From contig NW_024067836.1 in the NCBI RefSeq assembly GCF_009389715.1, positions 320,001 to 384,000 of the forward strand: a stretch of DNA of 64,000 nt, written 5' to 3'. A program made the translations under genes and the position numbers. Position 1 is the stretch's first letter. Each line of letters starts with the position of its first letter. The DNA comes from Phoenix dactylifera (lineage: Eukaryota; Streptophyta; Magnoliopsida; Arecales; Arecaceae). The notes under the pieces were generated by a model. It made no database searches and was not told the origin of the DNA. It saw only the letters and a list, made by a program, of their open reading frames with translations. Positions 10,880 to 20,564 of the stretch are shown here, in pieces.

Positions 10880-11260
10880 AATTGATTCATTCTCTGAAGT
10901 ACAATGTGCATTCTCAGTTGCAATGGACTGAACTCGTTGAACAATCCGAGAAGCTATAGTGTGTTGTCCTAGAAAGAGTTGTAAATTACGAGAATTCCAA
11001 ATCTGCCGTAAAAGATACAGTAGAAGAGACTGGATTGTGTCTAATCTTAATAGAGGTTAGTGCAACACTATCATCCAAATTTTTCCACAGAGAATTAATG
11101 TGCTCACATTGGAAGAATAGATGATCAATGTGTTCAATGTCACCTTGGCACCGTAGACAGAAGGGGCTAGCTAATCCATGCTAAAGTAATAGAGCAGCTG
11201 TTGGTAGTCTCTCCCATGCAAGCTTCTATAGAAAACAAGGGATTCAGGTATGTGCCCTTA
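10880..11260 (-). pseudogene. LINE reverse transcriptase zinc-binding (zf-RVT) domain fragment
   Basis: The minus strand, around 11215-10900, reads AWERLPTAALLL, stop, HGLASPFCLRCQGDIEHIDH, LFFQCEHINSLWKNLDD. The pattern C-x2-C followed by H-x-DHLFFQC and a Leu-Trp is the zinc-binding domain found downstream of plant LINE reverse transcriptases. Stops and lack of any complete frame show it is a relic. It is on the same strand as the LINE piece at 2171-2640 but I cannot show they were one element. Confidence 0.7.
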
Positions 11261-11834
11261 TGCGCCATGCCCAACCCAAGTTGGGTGCATCATAATCCTG
11301 AACTTTAATTTTCTTTCTAAAACCATCCCTCCAGCACAAAATGTCTTCTCCACCACATGTGGACTTCCAAGAATTTGCTGCACAATCAAATCAGGATACC
11401 ATTGTTTGAGGAGGTGTATATTCTATTCCCCATTTTGGAGATGGGAAAGATGGAAAGCCATGGATAAGTGACTCTATTGATGCCAGTACCATCTACAATG
11501 GACCAAATGAAATTCCTTACAAGAAATTTACTAGCATTGGCAATTGTTTTAGTTGAAATTTATGATAATAGAGCAATAATAGGAGGGAAGAAGAAGGAAA
11601 CAAAGAGGAAAAAGGAGAGGAACTAGGGGTTTCTTTCATTCACCTTGATCTCAAAGCATAGTGGAGTCCTGATTCTAATGTGTGGGACAACAATTGCATC
11701 ACAAATAAAAAGGGATTACAATAATATAATATTACCATCCACACATCATAGAGCTAAACCCAGAAACAAAATAATCAAGGCTATGATTACCATTATTTTG
11801 GGCTTAGCTATGATTACCATTATCCACACATCAA

Positions 11835-12290
11835 GCCTTCTTGAGAGCCGAAAATTCTTGTTCTATGGTTTTCTTCTATTTCGAGTGGCTAGCTGCTTCA
11901 TGGTAAGACTTAGGTTCAACTATCTTATCAAGAAAACTAAGAAAAGCATGATATTTTGGTAAAAAGCAATGCTTAAAAACAAATTGCTCAATAGGATATA
12001 ACTTCTTAGGATAAGCATTTTGCTTTTCTTTTCGAAGTACAATGGATAATTCAAGAGATGGATCTTTGGGAGAGTAAGATGGTAGAGATTCCAAAGAGGG
12101 TTGAAAAAAATTTATGGGTAGCGGGTGTGAGTCCTCGAGTAGCAACTTCCTCTCCTTGGATGCTATTGTCAACTCCTTTTTAAGTTACCAAAATATTCTC
12201 ATGCATGGGATTAGATGGTGACTCATCCTTCATACTGAGTATTGGTCTGGAAGTTGTTGGTATGAGATACAGGGTAAGAAATTTGAGTAT
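11835..12290 (-). pseudogene. Copia pol fragment (linker before reverse transcriptase), minus strand
   Basis: The minus strand reads KYHAFLSFLDKIVEPKSYHE, AASHSK, stop, KKTIEQEFSALKKA, stop. This is the stretch just before the reverse transcriptase in many copia polyproteins, where a Trp codon would stand at the first stop (TGG to TAG). The upstream part (12172-12290) is Pro/Ser-rich linker-like. It is opposite in strand to copia A, which begins directly to the right, so it is a separate old element. Confidence 0.6.
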
Positions 12291-12299
12291 TGAACAGAT

Positions 12300-12640
12300 G
12301 TCAGGAGACATTGTTATTCCTGGTGCTTCGGCTAATGCTGCAGTACGTGGTTGTTTTACCAATTGTGGTCGTGGTGGTCGATCACCAAACTCTTTTCAGC
12401 AATTTAAGCATGGAAGGGGAAGAGGTCGTGGCTATGGAAACTCTCAACAATCCCTATCTCGTCCAACTTGCCAAGTCTGTCATAAACAAGGCCATACGGC
12501 ATTGACCTATTACCATAGGTTTGACCACACCTATCAAGCAGAGCAACAAAATCAATTCTCTGCCTTTCTTGCTGCACCAGATGGCCCTCCCGATAGCAAC
12601 TGGTACTTTAAACAATTTTTTACATGTACCTGATATTGCG
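12300..12640 (+). pseudogene. Copia A gag C-terminus with CCHC zinc knuckle
   Basis: GRGRGRGYGNSQQ is followed by CQVCHKQGHTALTYYHRFD. The Arg/Gly-rich tract and knuckle are as in Ale/Retrofit-type copia gag. The last cysteine of C-x2-C-x4-H-x4-C is replaced by Tyr (ALTYYHR). Right after the knuckle region, where the protease active site should follow, the sequence is overwritten by a copy of 12746-12772 (see findings). Confidence 0.75.
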
Positions 12641-13897
12641 GAATATTGCGGAACTGATCAGATACGAGTCGGGAATGGTTCAGGTTTGGCCATTAAACAT
12701 ATAGGTTCCTCTACTCTTTCCACTCCTCTCTCTTCTTTTACTCTCAACAATTTTTTACATGTACCTGATATTTGGAAAAATCTATTGTCTATTAGTCAGT
12801 TTACTACCCAAAATAACGTCTTTGTCGAATTTCATGCCACACATTTTCTTGTTAAGGACAAGGTCACAGGAGGAGTTCTTCATCAAGGCCTGCGTAAGGA
12901 CGGTCTCTACCCTTTCTACCTGCACTAGTACTCCCCTACCAGTCCTCAAGTGTTCGTTGATGAACATGTATCTCCTTCTTTATGGCACTGTCATCTTGGT
13001 CATCCAGCTCCTCATGTTGTTCAATGAATTCTGCATTAATTTGCTCTTCCTGTTGCCAATGTTAAAAGAGTCGGCTTTTGTTTGCGACGCTTGTCAATGC
13101 GCCAAATGCCATCAGCTTCCATTTGAATTATCTCAGCATAGGTCTAGTACTCCTCTTGAACTTTTGTTTTCAGATGTTTGGGGGCCTTCGCCCTCTCCTT
13201 CAGTTTCTGGTCATAGATATTATGTTTGTTTTGTCAATCATTTTAGTCGGTACACTTGGTTTTTCTCTATGGCAAGGAAATTTGATGTGTTTACTATTTT
13301 TAAGCAATTTCAAGTGTTTGTTGAACGTTTGTTTAACAATAAAATTAAAGCCATTCAAACTGATTGGGGCGGGAATATCGCTCGCTTCACTCTTAATTTT
13401 GAGCCCAAGAAATTTAACATCGCATTTCCTGTCCTTACATGCATGAGCAACAAGGATCTGTTGAAAGAAAACATAGGCACCTTATCGAGACCGGCTTGAC
13501 TCTCTTGCATCATGCTTCTGTCCCTTATTCTCATTGGAATGCAACTTTTTCTACAACGTGCCACTTGATAAACCGATTGCCCACTTCTGTCCTAGGCAAT
13601 ATTTCCCCTTATGAGAAACCGTTTGGCCAATATCCTAACTATAATATGCTTCAGACTTTTGGTTGTGCCTACTGGCCATATTTGAGGCCATATAATTCTC
13701 ATAAATTAGCACCCCGTTCCAAGCAATGCGTCTTTCTTGGCTATGGAGTGAATCACCATGGCTATCATTGTCTTGATTTTCTTCTGGCCGAGAATTCCTC
13801 TCTCAACATGTCATCTTTGATGAACATGTTTTTTCTTTCAAACACCACTCGTCCAGCACCATTCCAAAACCACCTGAGACACCACCACCACTCATAA
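12640..13897 (+). pseudogene. Copia A protease end and integrase, frameshifted
   Basis: In shifting frames one reads a protease-end segment (IRVGNGSGLAI, LNNFLHVPDIWKNLLSI), the integrase HHCC region (WHCHLGHP and CDACQCAKCHQLPF), the core (LLFSDVWGPSPS, HYVCFVNHFSRYTWFF-like) with KAIQTDWGGN where a catalytic Asp is expected, and the C-terminal part (HRHLIETGLTLLHHASVPYS, LINRLPTSVLGNISPYE, FGCAYWPYLRPYNSHKL). At least three frame changes separate these parts. The product acted in cDNA integration; it is now dead. Confidence 0.85.
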
Positions 13898-14069
13898 CAT
13901 CATCTATTCTTTGTCTTCCATCCCTTCCTATATCATCTTCATCTATTATCGATGTCTCCTCACCGTCTCGTGACTCCTCTCCCCTAGTTGTTCTTTCAAG
14001 TCAAATACCTCAGTCATCCCTTTCACAAGAGCCCTCCCCTATGTTCTTCTCTCCTTCTTCGGATACTGT

Positions 14070-15171
14070 TTGTCCTCATCACCAACTTTAGATCTACCAA
14101 GTATCTTAGGCCCACCTCCCCGTAGCCATCCCATGACCACAAGACTCCAAAATAATATCACCAAACCTCGGCTAAATCTTGATGATTTCGTGCGATATCC
14201 TCTGTCCAATGCTCTCTTGGTTGAAAATGCAGTTGTTCCTCCTGAACCTACGTGTTTTACAGAGGCTTCTAAATTCGAAGAATGGTGGGCTGCTATGAAC
14301 AGTGAGTTTGAAGCTCTTTTGCGCAATAACACTTGGACTTTAGTCCCTCCTGACCCTTCAATAAATATTGTGGGCTCTAAATGGGTTTATAAATCAAAAA
14401 CCAACTATGATGGATCATTTCAGCGACATAAGGCCTGTCTCATGGCAAAAGGCTTCACCCAACAACCAGGTGTGGACTATGATGACACCTTTAGCCTAGT
14501 GATAAAGCACACTACAATACGCACAATTTATCACTTGCTGCTTCTTAGGCCTGGCCCATTAAACAAATTGATATTCAAAACGCTTTTCTCTATATTGTTC
14601 TTTCAGAAGAGGTCTATATGCAGCAACTTGCTGGCTTTGTTCATCCCCAATATCCTAATCATGTGTGCAAGCTGAACAAGGCTATCTATGGGCTTAAACA
14701 AGCTCCTCGGGCTTGGTTCTCACGACTTAGCTCCAAATTAGTCGAATTGGGCTTTTAAACCTAAGTCTAATCCGTCGCTATTTATTTCCTAAGGTTCAGA
14801 TATTACACTATATGTCCTCATTTATGTTGACGACATCATCATCACGGGTTCTAATCTTCAAGCTGTTAATCAGTTAATCCCGTCCCTTGGATCAGATATG
14901 GCATTCAAAGATCTTGGTGACTTGCACTATTTTCTTGGGGTTGAGGCCCATTGGACTTCTCTAAACCTCCACCTCACTTAGCACAGGTACATTATTAATC
15001 TCTTAAAGAAGACCAACATGCTTCATGCTAAGCCCATCTCATCTCCCATGGCGTCTGCCAGGCACTATCTCAATTCACTGGACCCTCTTGTGCGGATCCT
15101 ATTAATTATCGCAGTACTGTCAGTGCTCTTTAGTATTCATCACTCACAAGGCCTGATATTTTCTACGCTAT
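14070..15171 (+). pseudogene. Copia A reverse transcriptase, decayed and cut by gypsy B
   Basis: WWAAMNSEFEALLRNNTWTL, SKWVYKSKTNYDGSFQRHKA and LMAKGFTQQPGVDYDDTFS are the copia reverse transcriptase start. After a frameshift come [30 protein letters not shown] (catalytic YVDD retained), DLGDLHYFLGVE and SLTRPDIFYA. The frame stops inside that last motif at the TSD of gypsy B. Several stops are present (for example LELGF-stop near 14757). Confidence 0.88.
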
Positions 15172-16006
15172 TGATTACGCCCAAAGAATAATACGGCTAT
15201 CGCAGTATATATTGGGGTGTCGATTCCACAAGGAGAAGGTAGAAATACTAAAAAAAACTACAAAACTAAGGAGAAATATCAAAGCAGTAAAATGTGATGT
15301 GAATGTTTAAGAGTAAATTGATAATTAGATTATAGTAGTAAAAAGATATGACCAGAATTAATGGCAGCAAAGTATCGAGAATTCCTCACTTGAATCAGGT
15401 AATTCCATTCATATTTGATCCATTGATTAACTCAATTAGAGATCATAGCACCAGATTCTCTAATTGGAAGATATAGCATTACAATCAAAATATTTAGTGG
15501 TAATTCTAGAAAATCATTCTCCTCTTTTGAAACCAAGAATTGTTATCCTATTAGACTCAGATTCAAAGACAAAAATATACCCAATGGCAATATTTCAGCA
15601 AAAAATCACACTAATTAGATAAACAATCAAATCTTGATATAATCAAGCACCTCAACAATTCTATAGAAAAAGACATGGCTGAATCTATGAAAATAATCAG
15701 TTCAAGATTATCTCAACACAAGAAAATATATATTGATGAGAGATGATAAACAAGAGTCCGACCGCTTATCATAAAACAGAAGATCGATATCGCACAGAAG
15801 GCCTGATATCGCCCTATTTGAGATACTGATTCAAGTTATAGTACTTCTTCTTCCTAAGAGCGATTGAACTAGCCTTTTGACTAAATAGTATAAACCCCGG
15901 CTATCTACTAAGAGCTACTAGGAGCTTACTAGCTATCTGGGTAATGCTCTAAACCGTCGAATCACCAATTTTTTCAATTCGGCAGTTCGATATATGATTT
16001 ATCATT

Positions 16007-16158
16007 CATGGACGTTGATAAGATCCTTCCATTTAGCAGCACCTTAGGATGGCATAGCCTTAACGTTAATGGCGAGGTTCAAACGAGGAAAGGCTTATGG
16101 TGGATACCTAGGCACCCAGAGACGAGGAAGGGCGTAGCAAGCGACGAAATGCTTCAGG
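16007..16158 (+). pseudogene. Plastid-like rrn23 upstream spacer and first about 80 bases of 23S rRNA
   Basis: GACGTTGATAAGATCCTTCC and TTTAGCAGCACCTTAGGATG precede TTCAAACGAGGAAAGGCTTA, GGTGGATACCTAGGCACCCA and GACGAGGAAGGGCGTAGCAA, the well-known 5' start of organellar 23S/26S rRNA (from 16079). Similarity ends at about 16158. The upstream spacer looks plastid-type to me, from memory. Given the adjoining nad2, it may have arrived through plastid DNA resident in a mitochondrial genome. Confidence 0.75.
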
Positions 16159-16467
16159 GCCGGGTGTGGCGATCCGATCCTAGTTGATTGATCTCGACTT
16201 TACCAGCTCATGAACGGCATTCATCAGACGTCGAGGAAATCGCTTCTTTTTCGCTTCAAGCAGATTGGAACTGGACGTCGAACCTTGATATCCGGATTTC
16301 ACTCCACTTTCACTTTCATATCAGGAACGTCGACTTTAACTTTCAATATTGAATTATTCACTTTCCGGAATAATTACCAACCTTTTCCCAACTCGACTAC
16401 ACAGGTTTCTTTGGTCGGTTGGCCATGGTGATAGGAGCAGGTAAAAGGAGAGTGGTATAGGCAACTA

Positions 16468-16640
16468 CCCCACTGGGGCTAGGAAGTAAGCCCCACAACC
16501 CAAAGCGGCGAAGAACAAATAGAATTTGCTACAAAAGCCGGCTAACGGGGGTATTCCTGCGTATGAGAACATTGTAATGGAGAAGGTCATAGCCGAAATA
16601 GGATTCGTTTTGGCTAGAGCGCCCAAATCCGCTATATATT
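16468..16640 (-). pseudogene. nad2: Mitochondrial nad2 exon fragment
   Basis: The minus strand reads YIADLGALAKTNPISAMTFS followed by ITMFSYAGIPPLAGFCSKFY and LFFAALGCGAYFLAPVG, the conserved transmembrane part of NADH dehydrogenase subunit 2. The fragment starts exactly at the right junction of the organelle insertion (about 16645) and ends in a stop near 16465. It is out of its genomic context and not functional. Confidence 0.9.
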
Positions 16641-17412
16641 TGACATGGGTTGTATCAACATGAGAATCTATTACATAGATCAAATATAAATGAAGCTACC
16701 ATCATCCAAGTGAATTTATCCCTAGCTTTACCAAAGAATTAGCTCTCCATAAATTTGTGGCTCCTCTTGATGATTTCTTTGTAATGCAGCCTTTTCTCCC
16801 TCAGAACGGCTTGCTCCTCCAAGTATATATATGGTTTTGGGGCTAAAAACCCTAGGAAACACGACTTAGACACGTTTGCATGCGTTTTTCCGTCTTTACC
16901 CTTGAGCACCAACGTCATCATGAAGTTCAGGAGGCTCTCTAGATCGCATCTGATCTCCAAATTTTGCATTTTTATAGTCATTACCTTGGAAGTCTAGTTT
17001 CCAACAAAATTTGAATCATCTTAATTGGACTTCTGTAGCTCCCGAAATCATCGAAATACTACACAAAGGTCTGATCTGTGAGGGCCCAGGCTAGCGGTTT
17101 AGGAAAACCTAATTTTGCAACCTCATAACTTTCTCTCTGGAGCTCCAATTGATCTGATTCTTGATGCATATGAAACCTCAACATGTCTACTTCATCCCCA
17201 CCAAGTTTCGTTTCATTCAGACTGCAATGGGATATTCAATCTCCTTAACTCCATTCCTACAATAAAATCACCAAAATCAATTAAGATTTGGACACTTTGT
17301 GAAGTAAAGCTCAGATTAGAAAAATATCATTAAAATACCCAAATCATGCTTAAGTCTTAACAATTTAGCCTAAAGTGGTAGTATTAAAAGGTACATTTTC
17401 ATGCACTTATCA

Positions 17413-17428
17413 CACCTTCCAACCAGCT
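17413..17428 (-). other. Polypurine tract of gypsy B
   Basis: On the minus strand GCTGGTTGGAAGGTG directly abuts the TGATAAG start of the 3' LTR. Gypsy D has the matching GCTGGTTGGGGGGTG before its 3' LTR (52072-52086). Confidence 0.7.
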
Positions 17429-19257
17429 TATTGCTAGTCCCTAACAATTTAAGCGAAGAAAAAGAACGGATTATATCCAATCCAGTGTAGACAGCTTTTG
17501 CATGAGCTAAGCAATAATATTCAGGTATAATAAACAAAGTACTCGCAAGAGATCAATAATACTATCAAAATCAGTCCATCAAGAGCAACTCCTAGAATTC
17601 GTGTGTGTGTGTACTCTAAGCCGTAACCATCTTACCACCAACCCTGACACATACAATGTCGAGAACATTTCAAACAAAAGCTTCAACTCCATATCTCACA
17701 AGTATAATATTCAATAGTAGACTGGTGTAAGGGGTCTCTCTATGGAGTTGCGAAAGGGTGTTCACACAAATATATGAGAAGGCAAGTGTTCATGAACAAG
17801 CAACAAACAAGCATTGATCTTATGATAGGATCACCAACCATTGGGAACTCAACCATTCTTACCACAAACCCACTTAGGATTAAAAAGGTCAATAATAAAA
17901 GGTTGTAATGAGGCTAAAGTTAAGTAAAATAAAAATAATAAAAGGATGGATAAGAGAATTCAAAAGAACTTTTTAGTACATGATAGAGGTATTCACAAGA
18001 TATAACATCAAGCACAACTCCCTCAAACCGCTTGTACCTCTCTTTTTTTTTTCTTTTCTCTTTTTTTTTTCACGCTAGTCATACCATTTGGTTGTATTAG
18101 GCTAAACATGTGGGTTATACAACCATGGTACTTGGTTATTTCATCAACAACCTCATACTAGCATTTTGAACCTGTGACAAGCGGTTTAGGAACCAATAGA
18201 ATTATTTTCAGAGTAGAGATTAGAGCCTGAGACATTTTTAAGGCTTGTGGTAATAGAAAGTTGAAGCTGTTGATGGAGTTGATTTGTTTTTTTGTTTCTT
18301 TCTTTTCTTTTTCTTCTTCCTCTCCTTTTTTTTTTTTTAAACACAACCTTTGGTTGCAATCATGGAGTCCATTTCAGCAAACCTGCCAGCACCAATGAGA
18401 AACCACCACAGTACATCCCCTTTCTTGTCTTCATTATTTGCGGACCAACATTTATCATTCCTAGCATGTACTTGAAAGTAAAAGGTAGGAAAGATATAAT
18501 AATTTAGGCTCAACTCCAATATGGAGGGGGGGTAAGGACATATGGGTTTACAAAGGAAAGGGTTCTATTTTTTTCGGCTCAAAATGGCTTCTAATGGATA
18601 AAACATGGGTTAGCTTGAAAGGCTCAAACGTTCATCCTAAATTGACCTTCATCATCTCCTAAGTATAATCAACCAACATACCACAAACTGTGTAGTAAAA
18701 ATTCCCAATAAAGCAATCAATTCAAAAAAATCAATGAACACATGCCACAAGTCTCTGAACATGATGAACTCTCTCTTTCTCTAATGCTCACCAATGCGTA
18801 AATACTTAAGTTTGAGAGTTCTCTAATTGTATGCATTGAACATCCATCAAACCGCAAGGCTTAGATGCGTGCATAAAAAAAAGAATTCTAAGGGTGTCTT
18901 AATAGTGTGACTAAGATAGAAATATTGACTCCAGCAAAAATACTCTGTAATCATTTATTTTTTTAAAAGCAAATTCATGCAAAAACACATACACATGGGC
19001 TGCCCTCCCCCAACTAAAACATGACATTGTCCTCAATGCATGGAAATAAAAGCATAGGAAACAAAATAGGATAGAGGTTACCTAATTAGTGGAGCACAAA
19101 TCCATGGTAAAAACAGGAAGCTGGCAAACCTGAAAATTAAACTAATGAAACCAAACAAAATAAAACAAAACAAGCAAAAACAAAAACTGAAACAAAGACA
19201 AAATAAAGAAAAACAAAAAGAAACAAGAAAAAAGAGAAACATACCTGCATGGTCATA
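17429..19257 (-). other. Non-coding 3' region of gypsy B
   Basis: About 1.8 kb between integrase and PPT with no envelope-like or other recognisable frame. Contains T-rich tracts (18042-18070, 18283-18340) and, at 19003-19038, the minus-strand motif ATTGAGGACAATGT followed by a G run, shared with gypsy D (50821-50850). Confidence 0.6.
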
Positions 19258-19260
19258 GCA

Positions 19261-20564
19261 TCACCGCTCGTAGACGGGGTCCATGAGAAGAATATCTTCC
19301 TCTACTGGAGCCTCTTTCTCAAGGACCGGCTTGAGTCTCTGGCCATTTACCTTAAACACCCGACCATCTCTAGGATCTTCTATCTCTACCGCTCCATTCT
19401 CAAATGCATGCTTTACCACAAAAGGACCAGTCCACCTAGATCGTAATTTACCAGGGTATTTATGAAGCCTAGAATCATATAAGTATACTCGTTGATTAGG
19501 TGCAAACGTTTTTCTAAGGATATTTCTATCATGAAATGCCTTCATCTTAGCCTTGTAAATTCTAGAATTTTCATAAGCTTCATTTCACAACTCTTTTAAC
19601 TCGGTCATTTGGAACTTCCTAAGCTTACCGGCTTCAGGTAAATCAAAGTTAAAGTTCTTAATAGCCCAATAGGCTCTATGTTCTAGCTCTACCGGTAGGT
19701 GGCAAGGTTTACCAAAAACAAGCCTATAAGGTGACATGCCTAGGAAAGTCTTGAAAGCTGTACGGTATGCCCAAAGTGCATCAGTTAATTGCAATGACCA
19801 ATCCTTCCGGTCGGGGTTAACCATTTTCTCTAAAATACACTTAATCTCTTTATTAGCAAGCTCTACCTACCCACTTGTTTGAGGATGGTAAGCTGTAGAA
19901 ATCTTATGCACCACCCCATACTTCGTCATCAATGCTTCAAAGGAACGGTTACAAAAATGTGTACCCCGATCACTAATGATAACACGTGGTCTACCAAAAC
20001 GAGACACCACATTTTTCTTTAGAAATTTAATTACTGTCTTATTGTCATTGTTCCTACAAGCTGCAGCCTCTACCCATTTGGACACATAATCTACTGCAAC
20101 AATAATATATAGATAACCAAAAGAAGGAGAAAATGGTCCCATAAAATCTATACCCCAGCAATCAAAAATTTCTATCACTAAAATTGGATTCAAAGGCATC
20201 ATATTACGACGGGACAAAGCTCCTAATTTTTGACATCTCTCACAAGAACGACAGTAAACATTTATGTCTCGAAACAATGATGGTCAATAAAATTCACACT
20301 GCAAAATTTTTGCAGCGGTTTTCTTCATAGAGAAATGGCCTCCACAAGCTTGGGAATGACAGAATTCTAATACACTTGCTATCTCATCATCTGGGACACA
20401 TCTCCTCATAATTTGGTCAGAACAGTACTTAAAAAGATGTGGATCATCCCAATAAAAAGAACGTACCTCTGTTAAGAACTTCTGCTTATCCTGTGCATTC
20501 CAGTCTGATGGCATCTCACCTGTTACCAAATAATTGACAATATGTGCAAACCACAGCATGGAGG
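19261..20564 (-). pseudogene. Gypsy B integrase
   Basis: Joins retroelement cDNA to host DNA. On the minus strand the order is: an RNase H to integrase linker (VNYLVTGEMPSDW), zinc-binding HHCC part (CHSQACGGHFSMKKTA, then CRSCERCQKLG), and the catalytic core with Asp in IDFMGPFSPSFG and Asp in VIISDRGTHFCNRSFE. HPQTSG is followed by a stop just before VELANKEI, which carries the expected Glu. The C-terminal part follows ([60 protein letters not shown]). Stops near 20280 and 19870 stand at TGG and CAG positions, consistent with C-to-T decay. The 5' end of this part is split from RNase H by the solo LTR at 20565. Confidence 0.93.

Larger units (their letters stand above)
12250..15171 (+). mobile_element. 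Copia A, piece 1 of 3: gag end, integrase, most of reverse transcriptase (decayed)
   Basis: This is the oldest layer of the nest: a copia element read on the plus strand, cut at 15167-15171 (GCTAT) by gypsy B and resuming at 28645 (GCTGT). The 5' LTR and N-terminal gag are not recognisable, so the element is truncated or too diverged on the left. Pieces 2 and 3 lie at 28645-29198 and 56459-56766. Confidence 0.85.
15756..16649. other. Nuclear insertion of organelle DNA (NUMT/NUPT) in the gypsy B LTR
   Basis: The LTR copy at 27298-28644 reads straight through from AACAAGA to TTGTATCAAC. Here the two halves are separated by 894 bp. The inserted DNA holds a plastid-like segment ending in the start of 23S rRNA (16007-16158) and part of mitochondrial nad2 (about 16468-16640). 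The remainder (15756-16006 and 16160-16460) has the even composition typical of plant mitochondrial spacer, but I do not recognise it. There is no target duplication, as expected for end-joining insertion. Confidence 0.85.
15172..17412 (-). repeat. 3' LTR of gypsy B (interrupted by organelle DNA at 15756-16649)
   Basis: Pairs with 27298-28644. Total 2241 bp; removing 894 bp of inserted DNA leaves 1347 bp, the same length as its partner. Confidence 0.93.

Noticed and set aside
17429-19257. Envelope-like gene of an Athila element after integrase
   Set aside because: No long frame, signal peptide or membrane segment is visible on the minus strand here.
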